From: Rhopalosiphum padi
Taxonomy: Eukaryota > Arthropoda > Insecta > Hemiptera > Aphididae
DNA length: 64,000 bases
Reading direction: 5' to 3'
NCBI RefSeq assembly: GCF_020882245.1
Contig: NC_083597.1
Location: 58,754,152-58,818,151, forward strand
In this document: in pieces, positions 36,604-49,023 of the stretch
Position numbering within the stretch: the first letter of the stretch is position 1
Layout: each line of letters begins with the position of its first letter
Program-made: the position numbers and the translations under genes
The notes under the pieces: model-generated
The model's database searches: none
What the model saw: only the letters and a program-made list of their open reading frames with translations
Told to the model about the DNA's origin: nothing

Positions 36604-37988
36604 TAGACAAAAATAAAATCGAGAAGTACTCGACTATTCCTCATCATTGAGTAGGTCACTGTAATGGATATGAATATCAGATTATATGATAAATTTGAAT
36701 TCAATGATAAATAACTGAAAATATATTATTTAATGTTATCAACATATTAAATCAATAAGTTAATAACAGATAAATCTAATATAAATAAATATAGACACGA
36801 AATTCAGTAGGATTTCTATCAAAATAAATATAATTTTAAATACCCAGAAATCAAAATGTATGAGAAATTTTGTATTACATTTTCAAGCCTCAATAAGTAT
36901 AAAAATTAAAAATTAATGAATTTTTAACTGTACTATACTTTAATTTTACTGTTTCAAAGGCGACGAGTCTCTAAAATAAATAAATGAATGAAACAATTTA
37001 AAAAAAAAACAAACATAATGTTAAAACTAATATCTCCATTCAGAATCTAAAAAGAATTAAATTTTATAAAAAAGTCAGAAACTAAAGATAAATCTCTAAA
37101 ATATACATTATAAAGCCGAAGTTGCAGAAAAAAATTTAATTTTACTAAATAAATTGACGATAAATATCTAGAATTAATTTTTTGAATATAACTATACTAT
37201 ACTTGAATCTGGTTTTGTTAATACTATATAATATAATATAGATATGAAGGTATGTGATATAAGTACAGTTAAGTTTGAAAAACTATAGGATAAAATTTTA
37301 AAATAATTAATTTAGTTTGCATTTTTTTTAAGAATATTTCTACCCAGAAGCTTATTGTGATACCCCGGTTCTAGATTAATAAATAATAAACAAGTGAACT
37401 ATCAAAACGCTATAACTGTTCTTAAATATTAAACAAGACAACCGTTTCTTTATTTTGCTTTATAAATCATTATTTAAGTTACAATTATAAAAATTATTAT
37501 TATTTAAAATATGCAGAAACAAAGAAATTAAATGTATCTGCTGTTTATTAACAATTGTCTTTATGATAATCAATATGAGCGTTAAATAGTGAATATTATA
37601 CAAACTTGAAAAGAGAGGCCGCTAAATAAAAAAAACGTTAAGTAGGATTTACTATTTACATGTGAATTATAAACTATTTAAATTAGTCAGATTTTAAACT
37701 TTAACGAATGTAAAATACATTTTATGTACCGACTTACTATGTTCTATGATATATATTATGGATAAATATTATATAATCGTGTGTAATGTGGTCAGAGAAG
37801 CGACCAGTTAAGTACAAGTTATCCGAGGAGAGTCGTAGGACCCTGTGAATATAATTATCGTAGTCGAGAGTAAATAGAGATATACGATCTAAAATACCTA
37901 TATTTAAATGACCACGGACTGACGGACTCAATGATAGTTATTATTATTTTATTACCTATTAAATACTTATAACAATTAATACTTATAC

Positions 37989-37996
<8 letters not shown>

Positions 37997-38026
<30 letters not shown>
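37997..38026. repeat. (GT)15 microsatellite
   Basis: Uninterrupted dinucleotide run following a short (AT)n stretch. Confidence 0.95.
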
Positions 38027-38028
<2 letters not shown>

Positions 38029-38379
38029 CTTTTAAGTATCATGGTAATAATAATTAATAGGCGACTGCCGACTGTGTCGTAGTCTTATACGGAGTTCGGT
38101 AGTATAGGTGGTATGTTGATGTTTAATATGTACAATTAACTGCCGTTCTTACATGGCGTGTATTGGCAAAAGGCCTTACAGTTAATAACTATGTGTGAAT
38201 GTGTTATTGTATTTGTCAGCAATTAGTTGTGTAGTGCCATGTTACATAATTGTCACACATTCATAGCTGTTACTACTGATTTGGTATCACCTTTTAGAAA
38301 AATTGTAGTTTGATTCGATTTTTTTGGTATTTAATCATTCGTTAAAGTATAAATGTATAGTTATGACATGTATTTAATG

Positions 38380-38480
38380 CAGTAGCACACACAGGATTTT
38401 CTTTCGGATGGGGGTCGTGCTAATAATTTCGGGGCACGTGTGATCTCTTACCCACCTTTCGGCATCATTAGGTTTAATGT
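38380..38480 (+). mobile_element. one end of a degraded DNA transposon
   Basis: Begins CAGTAGCACACACAGGATTT followed by a G-rich stretch. This resembles the CAGTGGCG-type ends of hAT-like repeats. No partner end was found within a few hundred bases, so the limit at 38480 is approximate. Confidence 0.35.
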
Positions 38481-38843
38481 ATGATGGTGTATTCAGATTT
38501 CAGGACTCGAGCAACCTATAGCCATGACTCGTTAGTCAATTTCTCCGATATCTCATAATGATGATATAATAATATGTATATATATTTATTAATGTATTTC
38601 ATATTATATTATGATCACTGTCATATATCCATTTTCAATGTATTTTATAAACTTGTATGTAGCTTGTTAAAATACATTAATACCTATAGAATATAATTTA
38701 CATATTATTATCTAATAGTGTAATGAAATTAGTTCATAAAAAAATCTTCAAATATTGAATAAAATGTATTGGTATATAATATTTAATACGTTTTTATTTT
38801 ATATAGGTATGTTGAAATTGCAATCAACTTAAAAATATATAAT

Positions 38844-38949
38844 GGTCCGGACACACTACAGAGGTGGTGATAAAATTATTTTACTTGGTCGTAAATTGTG
38901 TCCAGCTACATTTTAACGCCACCGCCACCACTGAAGTATGTCGAGTACC
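38844..38949. mobile_element. about 106-bp inverted-repeat element
   Basis: The left end GGTCCGGACACACTACAGAG and the reverse complement of the right end (GGTACTCGACATACTTCAGT) agree over most of about 25 positions with one gap. The interior has a GCCACCGCCACC stretch unlike the flanks. It could be a small MITE; no target duplication was established. Confidence 0.4.
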
Positions 38950-40320
38950 TGAACTAGTTAACTATTTGATAAATATTTATTATTTAGTAAATATAGATTG
39001 ATAACATAGAAAAAAAATCTATTCAATATTAATTATAATAAAATGTCTCATTAATCATTATCAGGAGTGTGAATTTAATTTAATAAAAAAATGTTATATA
39101 TGCATTTATTTATGCACAAATAACAAACAAAATATATATTGAAAAATTCCAAAATATGACAAAAAAATGTCTTTATTAATTATTAAAAACGATTTATAAT
39201 ATTATATATTAATACATTTTAAATTATTGATTTATATACTTTTTTCCAGTTTTTCTTTATCAACTGAAAAAGAAAATATTGAGTATATTATATTATATCA
39301 TTTGAGTTTTAGGTATTAAACCATTAAATTGTTTACCATTCATTTTCGTGTGCAAAACTTTCAAAGTATCACCCGACTTCACCATATAGGGTGCGGTGTC
39401 ACTTAAAATCAATAATACGCGATGATGGCGTATGCCACCAAGCCATAGTAAACAAAGGGAATCTTTAAATAGTATGTAGATAGTACTTAGGGTGTCATTT
39501 ATAATTAGTTGACACTCAATAAAAAATTCTCACTTGAGCAATCTCTGAATAGTGTTTTATTAACTACGGAGGAAATGTAACAATTAAAGTTAAATACCCA
39601 ACTAAAGATAAAATAGCTTTATCGAACGATAAAAAAATGTAAATATTAAGAAAAAATAAGTATTAATATGAAAAAAATCATAAAAACACGCATTTATATG
39701 CTCTTACTCAAAAATATGAAAAAATTCAAAATAAGATTTCGTAAATAAAAAATAAATAAATAAAATATTTAATATTTATAAATAAACATCACAAAACAAA
39801 TTTTGCCCAAATCCATTTTCTTATATGGTGCAGAAAAATAAATTAAAATGCATTAAATTCCCAATCCTGGTCATTACTAATGAGTTATAAACTTATATAA
39901 TAATATGTCGATTGGTCGAACACATTAATTATTATTTACTGTATTATGTATAGTACCTATTGGTTGTTACACGGCTGATAAATAAAAAAAAAAATAGGGA
40001 CGGTTACAAGTTACAAGTTTATAACCAGAAATGGAGAGCAGAATTATCATCCAAATCACGTATATTGGTCAATCGTTAGTTACTACTTGCTACCCATTTA
40101 TAACGTGATTAATTAATATCGAGGTTACCTAACTTCAAACTTAAGTTTGTCTAAATACAGACCTGACTCCGAATCTAAACTCGCATCTGAAACAGAATTA
40201 AAATGTAATGTTTTTAGGTTAAGAAAACTTTTCTTACTTTACTGTCTCTTCGACATAATAATATTATTTAGTACTTATTATTTTCAAAACAAGCGTTGTC
40301 AATAATAAATAAATTGTATT

Positions 40321-41198
40321 CGTTGGACGGCGCGTTGTATAGGCAATCTCGGTACATATCAGTCGTGTAGCATTCGAACGGTATCAACGGTATACCGTGC
40401 AGTTGCAGTTAACAGTTATCATCATCTGTTAACTAACTAAATCGCCGGTTATATTATGCGTATTGCTATGAATTTATGATAAATTAGTTGCGTTGCGATT
40501 ATAACAATAATCATCGGGGCCAATTAATATCCGCGTGTCGACGCGCTAGTACTTCCGTTGTTCTACTGACGTCGAACAACTGACGGCAAATTCACAGATT
40601 TCGATTGGCCCGAACACGGGGCACGGAATCGTTGACATATATATATATATATGTATATTAATATTGTATTATACGTTTTCGTAATGAATTTACTCGGTAA
40701 TAGGTTTCATCACTATCGTAAAATATACGTATACGACGTATATATTGCAGTAATAATCCGCACCGTCAGTCGAGGACATCATAATATTATCATATTATAT
40801 TATCACGGGACGACGTTGTGGCGACGCGGGGTAGGGTGGCCTCACTTTTTATTATTAATACGGCCTGGTAAACACGGCCTGGGTGTAACCATAGGCTCCG
40901 GCAACCGGCCGTTTTGTGTTAATGGACGCGGTAATATTTGCAACGGTCGTCTGGCCGAGGGTGTCTTTATTCCGAATCCCCAGATATTGCCGCTGCAGCG
41001 TGTACACGAGAGCGCCGTATCTATGCATTTACTACAGCTATGTTTACGTATGTATATAATAATAATATGATATGTTGGCGGGTATTTGTTGTGTACTCGC
41101 CGTAATTATACACCGTATAGAGTTATACAGTAAAATCAACCCTTCGTTGTTTTTGGCACGAAATGAACAGGCGCCGAGTATGCGCACGTGACGACGAC

Positions 41199-41240
<42 letters not shown>

Positions 41241-41320
41241 TAATGTAAGACATTCGTGCTGTGCACGAACAGAATCGATCCATTTTTGCTTTTGACGTCA
41301 ATAAAGTAAGTGCTGCACGT
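40321..41320 (+). promoter_or_regulatory. CpG-rich island with an initiator-like core promoter
   Basis: About 1 kb enriched in CG dinucleotides. A TCAGTC initiator lies at 40359-40364, with an MTE-like CGGTATCAACGG 18-29 bases downstream. There is no TATA box at the expected spacing, as in many Inr/MTE/DPE promoters. A GTAAGT donor lies at 41306-41311, just after TGACGTCAATAAA. The open frame 40651-41070 (139 codons) inside the island has no domain and may be chance in G+C-rich DNA. The downstream gene, if any, is not identified. Confidence 0.4.
41200..41244. repeat. (TAA)n microsatellite
   Basis: About 15 uninterrupted AAT/TAA units; on the reverse strand it produces the poly-leucine run in the frame 41044-41301, which is therefore not a gene. 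Confidence 0.95.
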
Positions 41321-43912
41321 CGAGTAGGTACTTTGGCGCGAAGGGGTTTAATATTATAGGTATACAGGTACGCCTACATAATAGTGTATTTATGTATAGT
41401 ATAATATTATTCAATTAATTCTGTATTTTGGTCTTGCGAGAACGAGGTTTCGGCGGTGATTAAATCCATTTTTATTCTATATTTAACTAATATGAACATT
41501 TTATTTTTTACCGTATTAAACTGTATTTTTTTCAGAAAATCTCATAACACGAGCAAAATGGGTACCAGTGCTATTATAATACATTATAATATACTACTAG
41601 GTAATTTTTGTTTACATCCGTTATTATGAAATGATCAACTTTCGCAATAAAACTGTGAACAGTTTATTACTCATTGTACATTTAACCAATGTCAGTGGTA
41701 AGAAGGTCTCCATCGAAAAAAATAAAAATAATAACAATAATAATAAAACAGCAACACACTATAGCGACTTGAGCCAAGTTTAATGATTACCTATTCCAAA
41801 ACGTAAAGCAATTCTTGACTTTTTATCAATGAATAAAATCTAACTCTAATAAAGTCACATTTCGTTTTATCTTTTATCCCATGCAATACGACAGTTGTAT
41901 TCCAACCGTTATTTGTACAGTTTGTTTTTAATTAGTTACTTTATATTTCAATCGTGTTTTTTCCATCGGAATCATAAAATATATTCTTTTTAGTGCTTTT
42001 GGAACAATTCTCAACATACAGTCAATGCAGACCAACGTAACCTATTTTTAGACCACTATCGCGTTTGTTTTAAAATATATTGATTTTTTTTTTCAAAATA
42101 AATAAAACTATTTATATCTTTTCGATTAAGATATACGTGTTGTTCTAATGTTTTACATTACCCTTATTCATTCTTATGTTAGTCGGTAAATTATATCCGT
42201 TGTTTCGCTGTCTGCTCGTCCGTGTCGTCGTGTTACTATTCGTTGGTTACCTCTAAATATTCTTTTCAATGTATCCAGTTTTTTACTTATTATAAATGTT
42301 TTAAAATGTAATGTATTATATCGCATAGGTTTGTCGTATTCCATTTATAGGTATTCAGGTTTTTTTTTCTTTATTTTTAACATTTTGGAATTAACCAGGT
42401 GCAATGGGTGCATAAATTAAACTACACTACTAGATGCTCTTCCAAGTACCCTCTAATAGTATCACCAATGATAAGGTAGGTAAAACATTTTAGAATTATA
42501 AAATATGCAGTACTCACGTATTATATTACATTTATGAAAAATATCAATATTTTTTTAAATATAATAAGTGTTTATCATTAAAATAATTACTCTGTACATA
42601 ATTAATAAATATGGATTGTGTAACCATACTAAAACGATATTATCATTTTTTTTTATATAAAAATTATCTTATCATTTAAAAGTTAATTATCATAAATCCA
42701 AAGCGTTGAAAATAGTTTTGTTTTGTTATTTATTCAAATTATATCTGGAAATATTTATTTATAAAAAGTAAACATATCTTTAAATTGATTAAAAGGTTAA
42801 TACATTTTAATTTGATATTATAAAAATGGAATATTTATCTAGTGAATTTTAATTAACGCTTAAGGAAATAATAACAATTATAACAGCTAAAGCTAATAAC
42901 TCATATTATATATTATTATGTACTTGTTTATACATACAGTATTATACGTATACAACATATATATTATTGTACATATTGAATATCACTGCATTAAATATAA
43001 ACGTATTGCATTTATAATATTATTATATATACACACTATACGTGAATAATGAATATCCCTCATAAATATTATCAATTATTATTTATTACTTATAAATAAC
43101 GTCTCAAATATCAACTATGAAATAATAAGAAATTATTTAGTTTATAAATTGAATAATCGTATATTTTTTTATTTAAGTTCAAAAATAGTTTGAATCGTCT
43201 TGATAAACGAACTATACATATTGAGAAAATTAAAAGACAAACTATTATAAGTACTATACTTAGTTTTAATTTTCATCTTACAATAAACTTTTTGAAGACT
43301 TCTACTACTTAATAATTGTTCACTGAAAATTAAACAAAACGCTATTATAAAATAAAATATATACAATGAAGATACATTCCTTGTTTAGCTCAAAATTTAA
43401 AATACTTATTTATAAAATAAATGTTAATATAATATTATATAACGGATGTAAGTATAAACTAGATAGTGATGTTATTAATTTTACATATGGGTAAATTTAC
43501 AATCTAATTTGATTAATGTATTAGGTTTGTTTCAAAACAAATATATTATACACAAAATATTATTTAAAAAGTAACAAACACTTACTATTAAAATGAACAA
43601 TTTTAAAAACAAAAATGTTATCGATTCTCAGTAGAAAGTTATTAGTATTACAATATGTGTATTTGTTTTTATTCTGAAAAATTTCATAGCTAGTATTGAT
43701 ATTTAATATAATGTGTTTCAATTTTTTTAGTAGCATGCGCAATCCATCGGAAATGTAACTTAAAAACATATATTAAAATTATTAAATTTCTGTAATTTTG
43801 ATTTACTTACCTGGCTATTGTATTTATTATTAATGACTGCTTTGTTTTATTATATACAATGTGGATTCTTACTAGGTACATGTTATATGTATGATAATTA
43901 TTATAGTATAAT

Positions 43913-44038
43913 CAGTGACGCGAATAGAAAAAAATGTCGGTGGGTTGGTGTTACATTATTACAATATATATACATGAGATTATAAAGGTTATTATACTAG
44001 GTCTCTGAGAAATTTCGAGGGGCGGGGGGGTTACAACT
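43913..44038 (-). mobile_element. hAT-like MITE, truncated copy (same family as 50896-51053)
   Basis: Begins CAGTGACGCGAATAG and matches the reverse complement of 50896-51053 along its length, including TTACATTATTACAATATATA, TATACTAGGTCTC and GAGAAATTTC. The far terminus is degraded, so the end is approximate. The orientation is opposite to the other copy. Confidence 0.65.
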
Positions 44039-45222
44039 GCGGTCCCACGCATAATAAAACATTCTACGATAATTATAAAAATCAAAAACCGCAACCAATT
44101 AAAGTTTAAACAAATAAACAATGCCCCCTATTTCCTTGCACGACACACATATTATGCTTTTGCAATAAAAGTATAATTCATCCAAAAGTACAATATTATT
44201 TGTATACGTAAAAAATGACAGGAATATTAGTTGTCATTTATTTTTCAAAGTAAGAAAATCGACATAACCAATTATATATAGATACGTATTTTAGTATAAT
44301 TGAAATAAAACGAACGATTGTCTTTATCGCGAATACAGGCGTTAACTTTTTTAATTTACTGTTTACTATAGCAAACAAGTGGTTAAGAAACAATGTATGA
44401 TATAAATAAAAAAACTGATTAAATTTTACGAGTGTAACGCATAACTCATTAGCCGCTGCTGGACTATTTATAGAACCGATTCAAAAACGGTGTGATAAAT
44501 CGCTTTTAAATTTGAAAAACGACACACCTTGCTTATGGCATGGACGCTCAAGAGACTTACCCAAAAGAAAATTCCTGTGGGACTAAATCTAATAATGAGC
44601 AAAGCGTGATGAGTGCACGAAACCGGAATCACTGTCCCCCTTTTTTATCTACCGCTACTCGTTGGTATTATTAACCCAACTGACGTAATCATTCTGATTT
44701 TTTTTATTTGACTCACTTATATTATATGCATTCAAATTGTACATGATTTTTATATTTCAAAAAATATTTTAAAAAAACGTAACCTACATTTTTGTGTATT
44801 AATAAAGTATAAATATTCTATACTTACACTAAATTATGGAGGTATACTGAAGAATATCGAAAATTATTGTAAATATTATACTTTATAATATTATATAATA
44901 ACGTAAGCGATTTGTTTACTATTTAATATCCTGTCAAAAAATGAAAGTTACCGATTGAAAAGGAAAATATATGTAGATATATATTATTCATAATCTAACA
45001 CGGATTCAGTTATTTAGTACGCCAAATATTGATATGTAAAATATATTGGCTTGGGTTCAAGAAGATACGTGTACCATCTCCATCACTTTCAGCCTGCGGT
45101 TAATATAACAATCAGCGTTGAAGTGACCTTTCCAAAAAAAATCTCCCCTTTTTTGCTTATAAATACTGGAGGGTATTGTATGAATATTAGAAATATGCAA
45201 ATAACCATGTAATATAGATTAC

Positions 45223-45990
45223 TTTAGATTCTGATATGTGTGATGAATGTTATTGATTTAAACAATGGCGAGTGTGTTTTTTTGTGTCTATAAGAAGTGG
45301 ATAAAATTCTTTAATAATCAATTTTCAAAGTGATTTCTGATAGAGAATTGGTTCTAGTTTTTAGTGTAAAGAACTAAAAATGCTCGCTTTTTTTCAAAAT
45401 GATCAGAAAAAAAAACGAACAAAAATTTAAGGAAAAATGATAATATTTACGCAAATTGTTTTTAAGTTTCATTTCTATAAATATCGGATAAAACTTAAAG
45501 TTAAGATTTTGTCAAAATCAGATAACGAAAATTTGGAAATTGCTTTTCAGTTGTAAATTTATAAAATGTGCAATTTTCATTGTGAAGGCTTGAAAGTTTA
45601 TTACAAAATTCTTTATAAATGATTCATACCGAAACAAAAAATATAAAAAAATACTTACAAATAATTTTTTTTTTATAGACATTTAAAGGTCAAATGTAAT
45701 AAGCATTACTAAAAACTAAATATTACTATTATCGATAACGATATATATATATATAGTTATTTTGTTATAGTTTAAAAAATATATTCGTAAGTCATATAAC
45801 TTTTATGTAGATATATCATAATATTTTATAATATTGTATTAAGCTGCAATATTAAAAAATATAATTCTAAATATACAATAAGTGATATATTAAGCTAAAT
45901 GACTCTCATAATTGTTTTCATAGACAATCATCGAATTCAAATTTTACACTCGTAATTTATCATACAACAGATCGGTACTCGCTTGCCTAC
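45223..45990 (+). repeat. dispersed repeat, copy A
   Basis: Starts TTTAGATTCTGA and ends around ACAGATCGGTACTCGCTTG. The start and end blocks match those of the copy at 57374-58372 in the same orientation (for example TGATRAATGT near the start, ATYGAATTCAAATTT near the end). It is non-coding and diverged in the middle. Family not identified; it resembles a high-copy aphid-type interspersed repeat. Confidence 0.6.
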
Positions 45991-48477
45991 CTTGTTTACT
46001 ATACTATAATTGTAATACAAGTCCAGTGTTTACCTATAAAAAATAAAACAATAGCTCGTGTACTGATGTAGTGATATATGTGTTTATATCTAAATATATT
46101 ATGTCCATTATTCTTCTTCGAAGTTTCTATATTGAACGTTAGACGACCGTTTTAAAATTTATCGGCATAATTTAAAAACATTCGGAGAATCGCCGTGTAA
46201 TAGGCTAACATATTGCCAGTGTCATGCCTGGACGTTCGCAAAACTTTAATTTCTAGGTAGACCACAATTATTCACTATACTGTTTTATCAGTAGTACTGT
46301 AAAATTAAATACATAATACGAGTAATGTTTAACATAATTTCGTGTAACTTTACTCTGAAAATCTAGAAAAGTATAAAATAATGTGGAATGCTCTAAGAAT
46401 TCTAAAATAATAATCTGGAAAAATATAAAACCGGTTTTTTAATTTTATAAGTATAAGAATGAGCAATATAAAGATAGTGTACCATAGACAAAAATACACT
46501 TTAAATTTATTTAAAAATTTTTTTTTTTATAATTTGTGCACTAATTTATTTTAGATTCTGTGAATTCTACTGTCACATATTGGATCAGAGACAATACATT
46601 TTTGATGTATGTATTCAGTATTTATACTTAGTTATAATAGATGCGTAATTTCTTTTAATCGGTTTTAGTAAGCTTGTTATTATGCACTTAAGACTTATAG
46701 TCTGAAAGATGGAAAACCTTTTCTTGTACCGCGAGATGTATAATATATTAATTTTAAAGGCTCATATATTTTTTTTTAATGTAAGTGTTATTCAAAAAAA
46801 TATAAATCTTAGATTCAGTCAATTATGTTTTTGGAGCTAGGTATTTTTTACTATTTTGGTCATGACTCATGATATTATATTATAATAATAATAGAACATT
46901 TTAATATTTAAGTAAAATAATTATACTTTTCTATTATATAGCACAAAATAAATCAAAGGTATTTGTTATCATGCGCAAAACTTTGTAAATTAAAAAGAAA
47001 AAGTAAGGAAATAAACTTTATTTTATGTCAGTATAATCACAGTTGGATTTATTTAATCTGTTGTAAAACCTATTATAGTATCTCAACTAAATATTTTAGT
47101 ATAATATAAAACTTGATGGGTTTTACTTTAATATCATTATACGTAGGTACTATTTTATGACGTATAATATATTGGTTGATTCATCAAATATGTCCATACC
47201 CCCTTTTTTCTCGTTTAATAATATTAACTTATTCAAATACTGATTTTTTTCTAATACATACTTATATTTGTTGGCACTTAATAAATATAAATATAACTAT
47301 ATTTTAATATTTATGTATATTATATATTAATGTATATAGAGGTATTAGATTTAAAAAAACATAAATAGGCTAATTATAATATTTACCATTGAAGCTTTAA
47401 TAATAAAAAAAATATAAAATATATATACATATTTTTTTCTTATTATACTTAGGTAATTTTCACAAATAATACAATTTTAATAAATTATTATTAGTGTTAA
47501 TATAATATTCAGCCCTTCGTAGCTCTCATATTTTCAAAACTTATTATCATAGACCTTTTATTCTGAGTACTCAATGTTAAATAATTCAAAAATCACCGGT
47601 TAAAATATGATTTTATTAAATATTTCAATAGTTTCAAAAAGTTATTTGTTTAATCAATTTACAAAAATAAGTGATTCCCATTTGAATGAATGCAGTTAGT
47701 AAATAAAAAGTATGCATAACATTTTTATATACTTATAGTCAATCGATTAAAATATTTATCTTTTCTGAATGAAAACATCTAAAAATTCTTAAATGCATTT
47801 TTAATTAATTTCCATAGTTATTAGTTCGAGGCTGAAAGAAGTACTTAGACTTAAAATAAAATTCAAAAGGTAACAATTTCAATTAAATATAATCAAACAA
47901 TTAAATTTTAATCAATGCATACCATTAATAAATTAATGTAAAATTCAATAATTGCTAAATAGGTAAATACAAAATATTTAGAATATAATATATAGATACC
48001 TAATTTAGAAACTAAATAGGGTACGTGGCACATTCTTGTACAAAGTAACAAATACATTTTTGCTTCTAAGTAAAAATATAACAAGAAATATTTAAGTTGT
48101 TCAAATTTGTTAAAATATTTTATAACTATATAATTTAAAGGTGTTCATTTTGATTTTCATGCTTCATTAGTTAAATATAATCAACTCAATGTAATAATGA
48201 GGAATAATTTTGAAGTAAATTATTATTATTAAAATACTTTTATTAATGTTTTAATAAAAAACAGTTTACAGCAAACGCTTTTGTTTGCAGATCCTATTAT
48301 GGTTATTGGTCTATTGCGAGCATCTACACACGTATTGAAATTAAAAAATAATGTTTCCATTATTAGAAAATAAGCACCTTTATATTTTTCGTGATTGTTT
48401 TATACTATAAATTGTGTAAATTTTTTTGTATGCTTTAGGCATGAGTGTATTGATTGATAATGTACATAGATTTCTAT

Positions 48478-49013
48478 TATAATTTTTTTTTTTTTTTTTA
48501 TAGGTGAAAAAGCGAAAACTGAGGTCATTAACCTGAAAGTTTTACATAAATAATCATACAACTTTACCATAGTTTTTACAGTATCTTATTTCTACATGAT
48601 GTTGGACATTTGAAGGAACAATTAACTTAAACTTCAAAGTAACTTTGATAGACCTATGTCCTTGAAAAACCTGAAGATATTTCCCGAGTTATCCTCTCTA
48701 AGTGCTCGTTTTATGGTCAGTGGTTTCCCAAGAATTTGTCTGTATCTGTTGAACTTGGGGAAATTTAGTCTGATGTGTTTTATAGTCAGTTATTCGTCAC
48801 AGAGATCACAGGTTGAGTAGTCTTCTTTTGTAATGAGGTGTAAGTGTATTAGACAGAATTGACCTATCCTAGTCCTTGTGATAATCACCTCTTCATGTCT
48901 TGATAGGAGAGAGGAGGATTTCCACGGGGCAATCGATGTTTTGACATTTTTCAGTTTATTTGTATTTGGGGTTTTCTCTCACATGTTTTGCCAGTGACTA
49001 TTGATTAGACTGC
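48478..49013 (-). mobile_element. 5'-truncated non-LTR retrotransposon (LINE) with poly(A) tail and target duplication
   Basis: On the reverse strand, 48634-48993 reads as the C-terminal end of a LINE ORF2 (KTSIAPWKSSSLLSRHEEV, ITRTRIGQFCLIHLHLIT, STCDLCDE, PKFNRYRQILGKPLTIKRAL, FRFFKDIGLSKLL) with two in-frame stops. This is typical of the RNase H / CCHC-like tail of Jockey/R1-group elements. A T-run at about 48483-48500 is its poly(A) tail. The insertion is flanked by AGATTTCTAT on both sides (48468-48477 and 49014-49023). It is dead: 5'-truncated and stop-containing. Confidence 0.88.
48634..48993 (-). pseudogene. LINE ORF2 C-terminal fragment, disrupted
   Basis: Reverse-strand frame with stops after WQNM and after STCDLCDE. 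The W...R.EEV..TR.RIG pattern and the cysteine pair followed by conserved ILG...L are characteristic of the end of retrotransposon ORF2 proteins. The natural stop (TGA, 48634-48636) follows GLSKLL. Confidence 0.8.
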
Positions 49014-49023
49014 AGATTTCTAT

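Larger units (their letters stand above)
34978..40320. other. intergenic or intronic sequence, transposons only
   Basis: A+T-rich stretch with the long foldback element at 36145-36603, a (GT)15 run at 37997-38026, a one-ended transposon fragment at 38380-38480 and a small inverted-repeat element at about 38844-38949. The frames 35500-35688 and 37737-37931 show no domain. No gene is recognised. Confidence 0.6.
41321..48477. other. long non-coding stretch, repeats only
   Basis: A+T-rich. It contains the element at 43913-44038 and the dispersed repeat at 45223-45990. A less A+T-rich patch at about 44450-44640 includes a reverse-strand TATAAATAG near 44467-44475 but no identifiable exon. Frames 43169-43366 and 43560-43769 are not supported. 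Confidence 0.6.

Noticed and set aside
40651..41070. 139-codon + strand frame in the 40-kb island
   Set aside because: The longest unexplained frame, but it lacks any domain or coherent motif. Stops are rarer by chance in the G+C-rich island. Kept only as part of the regulatory patch.
41044..41301. Reverse-strand 85-codon frame with a long leucine run
   Set aside because: The leucine run is the (TAA)n microsatellite read on the other strand, and the flanks show no domain.
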